21,554 nt of DNA from CAZAFM01 sp964484395 (GTDB lineage Bacteria; Campylobacterota; Campylobacteria; Campylobacterales; CAZAFM01). The stretch covers positions 1-21,554 of the forward strand of contig CAZAFM010000035.1 of the NCBI GenBank assembly GCA_964484395.1, given 5' to 3'. The position numbers were made by a program, and so were the translations under genes. Under the pieces are notes generated by a model, which saw nothing but the letters and a program-made list of their open reading frames with translations, did not search any database and was not told where the DNA came from. Below are positions 6,215 to 14,555 of the stretch, piece by piece. Every line of letters starts with the position of its first letter. Position 1 is the stretch's first letter.

Positions 6215-8536
6215 CTACACATCTAGGTGTTTAACATCTTTAGCATGCTCTTGGATAAACTCTCGTCTAGGCTCAACCTCATCACCCATAAAGAGGTTAA
6301 ATATCCCATCAGCAGCTTCTGCATCTTCTATGTCTACTTTTAAAAGAACTCTATTTTCAGGGTTCATAGTAGTCTCCCATAGTTGCTCTGGGTTCATCTC
6401 ACCTAGACCTTTATATCTCTGAATGTAAGCACCCTTTTTACCACTCCCTTCTATCTCTTCTAAAAACTCTATGTTATCACTATCACCAATTATAGTTGTA
6501 TCTCTTGAGCAGATTTTGTTGTATAAATTTATTGCTTCTTGGAATAGAGGGTTTTTGATGAGTTCATCATCTATTAAAATCTCTTCAAGTCCATCATTTG
6601 TTTGTACATATAGATGTATGGAGTCTTCACCGATAATAGAACTTAATATGTTGTACTCCTTAGCATCCAAAAAGCCTTTTACATGCTCAAAAATACTCTG
6701 TGAACTCTCACCTAAAATCTCTTTGTTCTCTATCAAAAATCTAACAACAGATATAAGAGGAAATCTCTTTTGAAGGTCTTTCAAATAGGCTCTATAAACG
6801 GAAATGATTTTTAATAAATCAACCAAATCTTTTGTACCTATGCCTTCAACTGGGTGGTTCTCTACACCATTTTCTATCAAAAACTCACTTAAAGCTTTTT
6901 CATCTTTTAGGTATATCTCATTTTTACCTTTTTTATATCTATATAGTGGTGGTTGAGCTATGTAGAGGTTTCCTGATTCAACTAATGGAGTGAAGTATCT
7001 AAAGAAAAATGTCAAAAGAAGTGTCTGAATGTGGCTTCCATCAACATCTGCATCAGTCATGATGATTATCTTGTGATATCTAAGCTTAGCTACATCAAAC
7101 TCTTCACCGATATTACACCCCAAAGCTGTTATCATATTTTTTATCTCATCACTTCTTAGTATCTTATCAAGGCGAGATTTTTCAACATTTAGGATTTTTC
7201 CTTTTAGTGGCAAGATAGCTTGAAATACTCTATCTCTTCCCTGCTTTGCAGATCCACCCGCACTATCACCTTCCACTAAAAATATCTCAGAGCTAGATGG
7301 GTCTTTACTTTGACAATCAGCTAGTTTTCCAGGGAGTGTTCCTACACTTAGGTTGTCTTTTTTGCGAGTTAGCTCCCTAGCTTTTTTAGCAGCTTCTCTA
7401 CCTTTTGCAGCAAGCAGGGCTTTTTGCATGATAGCTCTTGCTTCATTTGGGTTCTCTTCAAAAAATTTCTGTAGTTTCTCATAGGTCGCTTTTTGGATAA
7501 TTGGTTTTACAAAAGAGCTTCCTAGCTTTCCTTTTGTCTGACCTTCAAACTGTGGCTCCATTACTTTTACACTAATAACTGCTACTAGACCTTCACGGAT
7601 ATCATCTCCTGTGATTTTTACATCTTTCTCTCTTGCATTTGCGTTTTGATCTATATAGCTAGTAATAGCTCTTGTAAGTCCAGCTCTAAACCCTGCTTCA
7701 TGCGTTCCACCATCAGGTGTTCTTATGTTGTTTACATAGCTTTGGAGCTTCTCATCATAGCCATCATTATAACAAAGAGCAATCTCCATACCAAGGTCAT
7801 CTATAGTGTCTTCATAGTATATAGTTTCAGAGAGTCTGCCCTTTTTGTTTAGGTCATCTACAAACTCTTTTAAACCACCCTCATAGTGAAAAGTCTCTTT
7901 AACTCCATGTCTTCTATCTTCAAAGTTTATGGTTACTGTGTTGTTAAGAAATGCTATCTCTTTGAATCTTTTTAGTAGGGTGTCTTTATCAAAATCAACA
8001 GTTTCAAATATACTCTCATCTGGCCAGAATTCTATAGTTGTACCACTTTTTTTAGTAGTTCCTATGGTGTCTAAATCATTTATAGGTATACCTTTTTCAA
8101 AGTCCTGTCTATATATTTTTCCATTTTTGTTTATAGTCATTATAAGCTTACTTGATAGAGCATTTACAACAGAAACACCAACTCCATGAAGACCACCACT
8201 AACTTTATAGGTGTCCTTATCAAATTTACCACCAGCATGAAGAACTGTTAGTGCAACAGTAGCTGCTGGAATGTTTTCAGTTGGGTGAATATCTACTGGA
8301 ATACCTCTACCATCATCTTCTACTAAACAGCTTCCTTCAGTTGTTATAGTTATATTTATGTTATTACAGTGACCCGCCATAGCTTCATCTATAGAGTTAT
8401 CTACTATCTCATATATTAGGTGATGAAGTCCACTTATGTTTGTATCCCCGATATACATACCAGGTCTTTTTCTAACAGCTTCTAAGCCTTTTAAAACTTT
8501 TATATTCTCAGCACTATAGGTCTTTTTCTCTTCCAT
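6215..8536 (-). CDS. gyrB: DNA gyrase subunit B
   Basis: GyrB is the ATPase and TOPRIM subunit of the A2B2 gyrase that introduces negative supercoils. The 773-residue protein has the GHKL ATPase domain (IVDNSIDEA about 45-53, VEDDGRGIP 72-80, GGLHGVGVSVVNALS 114-128), the transducer domain, and TOPRIM motifs EGDSAGGSAKQGRDR (422-436) and DADVDG (495-500). The C-terminal tail QRYKGLGEMNPEQLW contacts GyrA. TOPRIM is followed by the long region typical of Gram-negative-type GyrB before that tail. The ATG at 8536 has GGAGAGAT immediately upstream. It is the third gene of dnaA-dnaN-gyrB, 39 nt after dnaN; gyrA is not in the window. Confidence 0.98.
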   Translation of the reverse strand: MEEKKTYSAENIKVLKGLEAVRKRPGMYIGDTNISGLHHLIYEIVDNSIDEAMAGHCNNINITITTEGSCLVEDDGRGIPVDIHPTENIPAATVALTVLHAGGKFDKDTYKVSGGLHGVGVSVVNALSSKLIMTINKNGKIYRQDFEKGIPINDLDTIGTTKKSGTTIEFWPDESIFETVDFDKDTLLKRFKEIAFLNNTVTINFEDRRHGVKETFHYEGGLKEFVDDLNKKGRLSETIYYEDTIDDLGMEIALCYNDGYDEKLQSYVNNIRTPDGGTHEAGFRAGLTRAITSYIDQNANAREKDVKITGDDIREGLVAVISVKVMEPQFEGQTKGKLGSSFVKPIIQKATYEKLQKFFEENPNEARAIMQKALLAAKGREAAKKARELTRKKDNLSVGTLPGKLADCQSKDPSSSEIFLVEGDSAGGSAKQGRDRVFQAILPLKGKILNVEKSRLDKILRSDEIKNMITALGCNIGEEFDVAKLRYHKIIIMTDADVDGSHIQTLLLTFFFRYFTPLVESGNLYIAQPPLYRYKKGKNEIYLKDEKALSEFLIENGVENHPVEGIGTKDLVDLLKIISVYRAYLKDLQKRFPLISVVRFLIENKEILGESSQSIFEHVKGFLDAKEYNILSSIIGEDSIHLYVQTNDGLEEILIDDELIKNPLFQEAINLYNKICSRDTTIIGDSDNIEFLEEIEGSGKKGAYIQRYKGLGEMNPEQLWETTMNPENRVLLKVDIEDAEAADGIFNLFMGDEVEPRREFIQEHAKDVKHLDV

Positions 8537-8575
8537 TATCTCTCCATCTTCTAGTTTAACTTATAAATTCAAATA

Positions 8576-9643
8576 TTAAATAATAATTGGCATCACAACA
8601 GTTTGAAGTGAGTCACAATTAAGCATAAAAGGCACATTTGACTCATTCATAGCAAGCTCAAAACTATCTTTTTCACACTGTGTTAAAAAGTCCAATATAT
8701 GTTTTGAATTAGCAGCTATTTGTACACTCTCATATAGATTTAGTTCACACTCAAACTCAGTAATAGCCTCACTGTTTTCATCGCTTATAGATTCTATAAC
8801 TACTTTTTGGTTTTCAAAAATTAGCTTTATCTCATTTGATATAGAGTTTACTATTTTTATATGTTCTATGAGTTCAGCTTTTGGTAGTGTAAACCTATGC
8901 TTTAGGTCTTTTGGTACTATTCTCTCATAATCAGGGAACTTACCATTTATAAGTCTTGTGTAAAAAAGAAAGTATCCACTTTTTATAACAAGTGAATTTT
9001 GGTTAAAGTAGAGTTCTAGATTATCAAAAAAGAGTTTTTGTATTTCTCCTATGGCTCTTTTTGGAATAATAATTGATAGCTTATCTATTGAAGGATTATC
9101 AAAGCTTACCATTGCAAGTCTTTTTTGATCTGTACCTATGAAGTTTATTTTATAGTCTTTAATATCTATTAGAGCACCATTGAGTTCAAATTTTGGATTG
9201 TTTGTATCTACTGCTGGAAATATTTTTTTAAGAGATTTTGTAACAGAGGAGCTATCTAGTTCTATCTTAGAAAAATCTTCATATCTTGGAAATGCTGGAA
9301 ACTCATCTCCATTAAACATAGGAAGTTTAAAGCTACTACGACCTTGTTTAATTATTAAGTTTTCGCTACTTGTGCTTATTGTGATATCTTTATCAAGTAG
9401 TCTTCTTATTATCTCACTTACTTTTCTACCATTTGCAGTGGCTTTTCCATCTTCTTGTGTGTTTTCTAGAGAGGTTTTTATCTCTAGCCCCATCTCATAG
9501 TCTGTAGCACTGAGAGTTAGTTCATTTCCATTTAGGTTAAAAAGTATATGAGATGTTACTAAACTCATATCTTTTTTTTCTAGGAAAGACTGTAGAGAGT
9601 TAAGCATATTATCTAGGGTACCTTTGTCAATGGTGAATTGCAT
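8576..9643 (-). CDS. dnaN: DNA polymerase III beta subunit (sliding clamp)
   Basis: DnaN forms the ring-shaped homodimer that tethers polymerase III and other clamp-binding proteins to DNA. The 355-residue protein spans three clamp domains. Recognisable segments are LSATDYEMGLEI in domain 1, FIGTDQKRLAMV in domain 2, LINGKFPDYERIVP, and the C-terminal VVMPIII. The last corresponds to the MPMRL end that contributes to the clamp-binding pocket; here it is III, a conservative but atypical ending. The ATG at 9643 has GGAGG at 9655-9651. It is divided from dnaA by a 180-nt gap with origin features. A DnaA-box core (GTGAA 9633-9637) falls in its first codons. Confidence 0.97.
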   Translation of the reverse strand: MQFTIDKGTLDNMLNSLQSFLEKKDMSLVTSHILFNLNGNELTLSATDYEMGLEIKTSLENTQEDGKATANGRKVSEIIRRLLDKDITISTSSENLIIKQGRSSFKLPMFNGDEFPAFPRYEDFSKIELDSSSVTKSLKKIFPAVDTNNPKFELNGALIDIKDYKINFIGTDQKRLAMVSFDNPSIDKLSIIIPKRAIGEIQKLFFDNLELYFNQNSLVIKSGYFLFYTRLINGKFPDYERIVPKDLKHRFTLPKAELIEHIKIVNSISNEIKLIFENQKVVIESISDENSEAITEFECELNLYESVQIAANSKHILDFLTQCEKDSFELAMNESNVPFMLNCDSLQTVVMPIII

Positions 9644-9823
9644 TTCTAATCCTCCGTTTATTATATATATTTTATAGAAGTAGTAGTAGGTGTGCTGAAT
9701 TGTTGAAAACTAATATCAAGACACCTATTTTGTGAAACTACTTGATTGAAAACTTGTGTTCTAAAAAGTTTTCTATCTGTGAATAATTATATCTAAAAAG
9801 CCCTATTTTTTCCTAAACTTTTT
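9644..9823. other. Replication origin segment (dnaA-dnaN gap, oriC2-like) with candidate DUE
   Basis: This 180-nt gap holds GTGAA cores at 9732-9736 and 9779-9783, with another just inside dnaN at 9633-9637. GTGAA is the reverse of the TTCAC core of Campylobacterota DnaA boxes. A pure A/T run of 20 nt (9657-9676) is a candidate DNA-unwinding element. An inverted repeat GAAAACTT (9748-9755)/AAGTTTTC (9766-9773) lies between the two boxes. In related species the unwinding site is in the dnaA-dnaN gap. Location and composition fit; function is inferred. Confidence 0.65.
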
Positions 9824-11143
9824 TCAATCTACCTTTGAACTTGTTATTTTATTTTTAAGATTATCAAGTAGCGTTTTGAATTCAGCATCAAGTTCAGTTA
9901 TTTCTTGTACTTTTTTCATAGCTTTTGATACTGAGCTGTGATCTTTCATACCAAAAAACTTAGCTAAAGAGGGCATTGAGTTTGGTGTAAGTGTCCTTGC
10001 TAGATAGATAACTATGCGTCTTGCATTTGCTATATTTGCACTTCTACTTTTACTTTTTATCTCAGAAGGTTTGATATTTAATTCACGAGATACGACTTTT
10101 ATTATTAAATCAAGCGTTATATTTTCTCTTTTCTCTTTTATCTGCTCTTTTAAGACATTTTTTACAAAATCAAGTGTTATCTCTTGGTTCATAAGGCTTG
10201 AGTAGGCGTTTAGTCTTATGATGACACCCTCTATTTCACGAATGTTATTATCCATATTTGTAGCTATGTAGTCTATTATCTCATTACTTAGATATACTCT
10301 ATCTAGTTCGCACTTTTTCTTGATAATAGCTATTTTTGTCTCAAGCTCTGGAGGCTGTATATCAGCTACTAGCCCCCACTCAAAGCGACTTTTCAGGCGC
10401 TCTTCAAGTCCTACTATCTGCTTTGGATGTTTATCACTAGTCATGATAATCTGCTTGTTTTTTCCATGAAGCTCATTAAATGTGTGAAAAAACTCCTCTT
10501 GGACGGCGTTTTTATTGGAGAAAAACTGTACATCATCTATAAGCAAAAAATCACATTCACGGTACTTATCACGAAATCTATCCATTGTTTGGTTGTTTAC
10601 ATGAAGCATAAAGTCATTTAAAAACTGCTCACTTGTGACATAGATAATGCTTTTAGATTTTTTTATATTCTCATTTCCTACAGCATTTAGAAGGTGGGTT
10701 TTGCCAAGTCCTGTACCTCCATATATAAGAAGAGGATTGTATAGTACACCTGGCTTGTGAGAGACATTTTTGCTAACTGTGAAAGCAAACTGATTTGAGC
10801 CACCAATGACAAAACTATCAAATGTAAAAGATGGATTCAAAATAACTGTTTTTTGGACTTTTTTTGACTTTTCACTTGTTCTTGGTTCTGGCGTTTCATT
10901 TTTGCCACTTTGAACTGTTATTTTTACTTTTGGACGCTGTCCTGTTTGAAGTTCAAAGAGGTGAGCTATGCGGTTTGAGTATTTTGTTTTTACCCAGTTA
11001 GCTACAAACATATTTGGTGCTTGATATACGCACATATCGCTTCTGGAGGCTTTTTCGTCATATTTTAGTTTTTTGATATATCTCTCATATTCATTTTCGC
11101 TAATTTCATCTTTAAGCTGTTTTAGTGTAAATTGCCCAAGCAC
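9824..11143 (-). CDS. dnaA: Chromosomal replication initiator protein DnaA
   Basis: DnaA binds DnaA boxes, oligomerises with ATP and opens oriC. The 439-residue protein has domain I (1-75), a short charged linker (about 76-102), the AAA+ domain with Walker A GGTGLGKT (142-149) and Walker B LLIDD (200-204), and the DNA-binding domain IV with MKDHSSVSKAMKKV (399-412). Domain II is very short, as usual in this phylum. The start is GTG (11143-11141), with AAAAGGAT about 6 nt upstream. A DnaA-box core overlaps the leader just upstream (11155-11159), so self-regulation is likely. It is divergent from ruvC and heads dnaA-dnaN-gyrB. Confidence 0.98.
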   Translation of the reverse strand: MLGQFTLKQLKDEISENEYERYIKKLKYDEKASRSDMCVYQAPNMFVANWVKTKYSNRIAHLFELQTGQRPKVKITVQSGKNETPEPRTSEKSKKVQKTVILNPSFTFDSFVIGGSNQFAFTVSKNVSHKPGVLYNPLLIYGGTGLGKTHLLNAVGNENIKKSKSIIYVTSEQFLNDFMLHVNNQTMDRFRDKYRECDFLLIDDVQFFSNKNAVQEEFFHTFNELHGKNKQIIMTSDKHPKQIVGLEERLKSRFEWGLVADIQPPELETKIAIIKKKCELDRVYLSNEIIDYIATNMDNNIREIEGVIIRLNAYSSLMNQEITLDFVKNVLKEQIKEKRENITLDLIIKVVSRELNIKPSEIKSKSRSANIANARRIVIYLARTLTPNSMPSLAKFFGMKDHSSVSKAMKKVQEITELDAEFKTLLDNLKNKITSSKVD

Positions 11144-11238
11144 AAATATCCTTTTTCACTATGTGAATTTATATGTGAATAGTGTGAAATATTAACCTAG
11201 TTGCTCTAAAAATAGGATTATACAATAAAGTAGAAGAT
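11144..11238. other. DnaA-box cluster upstream of dnaA (oriC1-like) and divergent dnaA/ruvC control region
   Basis: Four TTCAC-core boxes lie within 35 nt: TTCAC 11155-11159 and GTGAA at 11163-11167, 11175-11179 and 11184-11188. A fifth GTGAA (11239-11243) coincides with the ruvC GTG start. Three of the five read ATGTGAAT. The first two form an inverted pair around TAT; the other three are in one orientation. Together with 9644-9823 this gives the two-part origin known from Helicobacter and relatives. The cluster also lies where it would repress dnaA. Confidence 0.65.
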
Positions 11239-11724
11239 GTGAATATTTTAGGAATAGATCCAGGTAGCAGAAACTGTGGATATGCGCTTATTTCCCTTGA
11301 AGGGGGAAGTTTGAAGCTACTTGAGGCGGGTGTGATTAAGATAAAAGAAAAAATCCTTCAACATCAGATAAGTGAATTAATTGAGGGCTTTGATATTGTC
11401 ATAAAAGACAAGGTGATTGACAAGGTGGCAATGGAGGATATATTTTATGCTCATAACCCCCAGACAGTGCTAAAACTAGCACAGTTTAGAGGGGCTTTGA
11501 GTCTCAAAATCATCCAAGAGTTCGGGGAGTTTAGCGAGTATACACCTCTTCAGGTAAAAAAATCAGTAACAGGAAAAGCCAAAGCACAAAAAGAGCAAGT
11601 AGCCTTTATGGTGCGCCAAATACTAGGAATCAAAAAAGAGATAAAACCCCTAGATGTAACAGATGCTATAGCCGTAGCTATTACTGAGTCTCAGAGGGTG
11701 AGGTTTGCAAATAGGTCTAGCTAA
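11239..11724 (+). CDS. ruvC: Holliday junction resolvase RuvC
   Basis: RuvC cuts Holliday junctions as a dimer with the RuvAB motor in recombinational repair. The 161-residue protein has the RNase H-like fold and all four acidic catalytic residues: Asp7 (LGIDPGS), Glu66 (AMEDIFYAHN), and Asp139 and Asp142 (LDVTDAIAVAI). Basic residues between 108 and 135 are as expected for junction binding. The GTG at 11239 is the start because it gives the exact family N-terminus; the ribosome site (AGTAGAAG) is weak. It is divergent from dnaA, shares its regulatory gap, and converges on the RhuM-Fic gene with 4 nt between stops. Confidence 0.96.
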   Translation: MNILGIDPGSRNCGYALISLEGGSLKLLEAGVIKIKEKILQHQISELIEGFDIVIKDKVIDKVAMEDIFYAHNPQTVLKLAQFRGALSLKIIQEFGEFSEYTPLQVKKSVTGKAKAQKEQVAFMVRQILGIKKEIKPLDVTDAIAVAITESQRVRFANRSS

Positions 11725-11728
11725 GCTT

Positions 11729-12736
11729 TTAAACTTCCTCACTAATGATATTTACTATTAGCTTTATGACTGTATCTTTTTGTTTTGGATCACTCTTAGC
11801 AGTCATCAAAGATATAGCAACAAGGGCATTGTCATTTATTTTTAACTCACCACTCTTTTTATAGAGCATACTGTTTTTTGAAAGAAAGAGTATAAACATA
11901 AAAGCCCCTATGCGTTTATTTCCATCGCTAAAGGGGTGATCCTTGATGATGTAGTAAAGCAGATTTGCGGCTTTTTCTTCTGTGGTTGGTATAAGCTCCT
12001 CTCCGCCAAATGACTGATATATGTTTCGAACTATTCCAGCAAACTCTCCTGCTTTTTCATTTCCAAAAAGTTGTGTTGCTTCACCCTTTTTCATTAGTTC
12101 ATCTTTTAGCTTTGCGATAGCCTCTTTTGCCTCATCAAAGTCTAAAATGAATTTTGACTTTTTTGGTTTATTGTTTACTTTTAAAGAGTCCTCATCATAT
12201 CCTTGAAGGAGTGACCAAGTCCTAGAGTAGCTTATAATCACATCAAGCAAACCCTTTGCCTCACTAAGTTCTAGTTCATTTTTTGAGATTGTGTTTTTGA
12301 GTAGTGACATGGTCTCATTTAGCTCTTTTAAACCTTTTTGCTCTAGTCTTTTTTGGTTTACAGCATAGCCTTTTACTAGATACTCTTTTAGGATTTTCGT
12401 TGCCCAGATTCTAAAGCTAGTGGCTCTTTTGGAGTTTACTCTATATCCTAGTGAGATAATCATATCAAGGTTATAAAACTCAATGTCCCTTACAACTTCC
12501 CTTCCTCCTTCATTTCGAACTGTTGCATTTTTTGCAACAGTTGAATTTCTATCTAACTCTCCCTCTTGAAAAATATTTCTTATATGTCTTGAGATTACCG
12601 ACTTATCTCTACCAAAAAGTATCTCCATCTGTTTTTGAGAGAGCCATACAGTCTCATTTTCAAAAGAAACATCTAGTCTGATTTCACCACGACTGTCTTC
12701 ATATATTGCGATTTGACTGTTTTGTTCTTTTATCAT
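11729..12736 (-). CDS. RhuM-Fic/Doc fusion protein
   Basis: The 335-residue protein joins an N-terminal RhuM-type domain (about 10-130; TVWLSQKQMEILFGRDKSVI looks like a helix-turn-helix, then VEYYNLD-like EFYNLDMIISLGYRVNS and FRIWATKILKEYLVKGY) to a C-terminal Fic/Doc domain with active-site HPFSDGNKR (267-275). Fic proteins transfer AMP, other nucleotides or phosphate to target proteins. The complete HxFxDGNKR motif argues for an active enzyme, but its target is unknown. The family occurs widely in accessory regions and is often listed as a Doc-like toxin. The ATG at 12736 has AGAGGTG 6 nt upstream. No antitoxin gene is next to it. It lies alone between ruvC and thyX, which suggests later insertion (inference). 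Confidence 0.9.
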   Translation of the reverse strand: MIKEQNSQIAIYEDSRGEIRLDVSFENETVWLSQKQMEILFGRDKSVISRHIRNIFQEGELDRNSTVAKNATVRNEGGREVVRDIEFYNLDMIISLGYRVNSKRATSFRIWATKILKEYLVKGYAVNQKRLEQKGLKELNETMSLLKNTISKNELELSEAKGLLDVIISYSRTWSLLQGYDEDSLKVNNKPKKSKFILDFDEAKEAIAKLKDELMKKGEATQLFGNEKAGEFAGIVRNIYQSFGGEELIPTTEEKAANLLYYIIKDHPFSDGNKRIGAFMFILFLSKNSMLYKKSGELKINDNALVAISLMTAKSDPKQKDTVIKLIVNIISEEV

Positions 12737-12752
12737 TTTAACACCTCTGTAT

Positions 12753-12761
12753 ATTTTAACA
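12753..12761 (-). promoter_or_regulatory. Extended -10 promoter of the RhuM-Fic gene
   Basis: On the minus strand the sequence reads TGTTAAAAT (TGn plus TAAAAT), about 20 nt before the start codon at 12736. It is back to back with the thyX promoter. Confidence 0.4.
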
Positions 12762-12794
12762 AATTTTTTATGACATTTAGCGTTAGGCTCTATG

Positions 12795-12803
12795 TGTTAT
12801 AAT
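12795..12803 (+). promoter_or_regulatory. Extended -10 promoter of thyX-dgt
   Basis: TGTTATAAT is a perfect extended -10. It predicts transcription from about 12810, with a short leader before AAAGGAG (12822-12828) and ATG 12836. No -35 is seen. Confidence 0.6.
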
Positions 12804-12835
12804 TTTAGTAGATTTATACCCAAAGGAGCTTCTCT

Positions 12836-13432
12836 ATGGAAGTTAAACTAATGCATCACACACCACTTGAAGTATGTTCACACGCTATTCGCACCTGCTG
12901 GCAGAGCTTTGATAAAAGTGATGGTGGAGGAGAGAAGGATAGAGAGCTTATAGATAGAGTAGGGAACAAATACAAGCACGCAAGTACTCTAGAGCATCTA
13001 AACTACACTTTTTATATAAGTGGTGTTAGTCGCGCACTTCTCCAAGAGCTAGCGCGTCACCGTCATGCAAGTCTTAGTGTAAAGTCCACTAGATATACTT
13101 TGAAAGAACTAAAAGAGTGTGAAGCAATAGAATATGAGAGGTTTTTGGTTTTTTCTGGAAATGAGCTAGTTGATAGTGCAAGTAGGGATGCGCTAAAAAG
13201 ACTTCAAGAGGTGCTCAAAAGTAACACATCCAATGACATAGCCAAATACTGCCTACCTGAGAGCTATAAAACTGAGCTAACATGGAGTATAAATGCAAGA
13301 AGTCTACAAAACTTCATAGCTCTAAGAAGCTCCAAATCCGCCCTCTGGGAGATAAGAGAGTTAGCTAAAACCATCTACAAAGCCCTCCCAGAGGAGCATA
13401 GCTATCTTTTTGAAGAGCATCTTTCACAATGA
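12836..13432 (+). CDS. thyX: Flavin-dependent thymidylate synthase ThyX
   Basis: ThyX makes dTMP from dUMP with methylene-tetrahydrofolate, FAD and NADPH, without the dihydrofolate step of ThyA. The 198-residue protein has the diagnostic RHRxxSxxxxS motif at 74-84 (RHRHASLSVKS) plus Arg86, and the C-terminal SINARSLQNFIALRSS segment with dUMP- and FAD-contacting residues. Length is normal for the Campylobacterota type. The start is ATG 12836 with AAAGGAG 7 nt upstream. Its stop overlaps the dgt start (ATGA), so the two are translationally coupled and both shape the dNTP pool. Confidence 0.96.
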   Translation: MEVKLMHHTPLEVCSHAIRTCWQSFDKSDGGGEKDRELIDRVGNKYKHASTLEHLNYTFYISGVSRALLQELARHRHASLSVKSTRYTLKELKECEAIEYERFLVFSGNELVDSASRDALKRLQEVLKSNTSNDIAKYCLPESYKTELTWSINARSLQNFIALRSSKSALWEIRELAKTIYKALPEEHSYLFEEHLSQ

Positions 13433-14538
13433 CCATTGACCCTAAAAAGCGCTTCTATCCCATACAAAATGACTTCCGAGACCCTTATGCTAGAGATAGA
13501 GATAGGGTCATTCACTGCAGCTCTTTTAGGAGGCTAGAGTATAAAACACAGGTTTTTATAAATACTGTCGGAGACTACTTTAGAACGCGTCTAACCCACT
13601 CCTTGGAGGTATCTCAGATAGCTAGGAGTATTGCTAGAAGTCTTGGACTAAATGAGACACTAGCAGAGGTTATAGCTCTATCACATGATCTAGGACATAC
13701 TCCTTTTGGGCATGCAGGTGGTGATGAGCTTGATTTAGTACTTAAAAAAGATGGTTTTAAAAACGGTTTTGAGCACAATTTTCAATCTTTCCGAGTTGTA
13801 ACTAGCCTAGAAAAAAGATATAAAGATTTCAGTGGCTTAAATCTCACATTTGCAACACTTGAAGGCATACTTAAGCACTCATATCCTTATAAAAAAAGCT
13901 TTTTAGACTCAAAAATAGATGAGGTTTTTAAGCTAGATTACCATCCAAGTCTTGAAGCTATTGTTGTAGATAGTGCAGATGAGATAGCTTATGTAAGTCA
14001 TGATATAGATGATGGGTTAAAGTATGGTCTTATAGGAATGGATGATTTACGCCAAAGCTCTTTAGTGCAAAAAGTCTTAGACATAGTAAATAAAGAGGGC
14101 GTATATGAGGGGGATGATGTTTTTAGATACCGCTTTAGCTCACACATGATAAACCACCTAGTCTACTCTTTTTTAGAGAATCCTCACAATAAAGAGTATC
14201 CTACTAATAGGGTATTAAGTGCTACTATCAAGGCTAGTGAAGAGATAGACTTTGGCTTTGAAAAAGAGTTAAAAAAAGAGATAAAAGCCCTAAAAAAAAT
14301 ACTTTTTCAAAAACTATACAAACATGAGGTAGTGAACCGCAAAATGTACTTTGGAAGAAAGTGTATCAAATCACTCTATGAGGCTTTTATGAGTGAACCA
14401 AATCTTATGAGTGGTGGGTATAAAAACCTAGTAGATGAGCAAAGTGATAAAAAACACAGAGTTGTAGCAGACTACATAGCAGGCATGAGTGATAGATATG
14501 CTATGGAGCTCTACAAAGAGCTATATGTAGGAGAGTAA
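13429..14538 (+). CDS. dgt: Deoxyguanosinetriphosphate triphosphohydrolase (dNTPase), HD family
   Basis: Dgt-family enzymes hydrolyse dNTPs to deoxynucleosides and triphosphate, controlling dNTP levels. The 369-residue protein has the family N-terminus DPYARDRDRVIHCSSFRRL, the metal-binding His57 (RLTHSLEV), the HD pair His86-Asp87 (ALSHDLGHTPFGHAGG), and a later Asp in VDSADEIAYVSHDIDDGL. This matches the shorter bacterial dNTPase type more than the 505-residue E. coli Dgt, so substrate preference for dGTP is not certain. It overlaps thyX by 4 nt. A GTAATCCC/GGGATTAC inverted repeat lies over its stop codon. Confidence 0.94.
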   Translation: MTIDPKKRFYPIQNDFRDPYARDRDRVIHCSSFRRLEYKTQVFINTVGDYFRTRLTHSLEVSQIARSIARSLGLNETLAEVIALSHDLGHTPFGHAGGDELDLVLKKDGFKNGFEHNFQSFRVVTSLEKRYKDFSGLNLTFATLEGILKHSYPYKKSFLDSKIDEVFKLDYHPSLEAIVVDSADEIAYVSHDIDDGLKYGLIGMDDLRQSSLVQKVLDIVNKEGVYEGDDVFRYRFSSHMINHLVYSFLENPHNKEYPTNRVLSATIKASEEIDFGFEKELKKEIKALKKILFQKLYKHEVVNRKMYFGRKCIKSLYEAFMSEPNLMSGGYKNLVDEQSDKKHRVVADYIAGMSDRYAMELYKELYVGE

Positions 14539-14555
14539 TCCCAAGAAGGGATTAC
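14535..14555. terminator. Inverted repeat spanning both convergent stop codons, possible bidirectional terminator
   Basis: GTAATCCC (14535-14542), loop AAGAA, GGGATTAC (14548-14555): a perfect 8-bp stem that contains the dgt stop on one arm and the response-regulator stop on the other. Neither side has a strong T-run, so termination strength is uncertain. Confidence 0.5.

Noticed and set aside
9748..9773. Inverted repeat GAAAACTT/AAGTTTTC as the dnaA terminator
   Set aside because: It is A/T-rich with a 10-nt loop and no following T-run, and it lies between DnaA boxes; it is treated as part of the origin region.
11947..12523. TVRNEG in the RhuM-Fic protein (residues 72-77) as a class-I/II Fic inhibitory motif (S/T)xxxE(G/N)
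   Set aside because: It falls in the conserved RhuM-domain loop far from the Fic domain, so the match is probably chance without a structural model.
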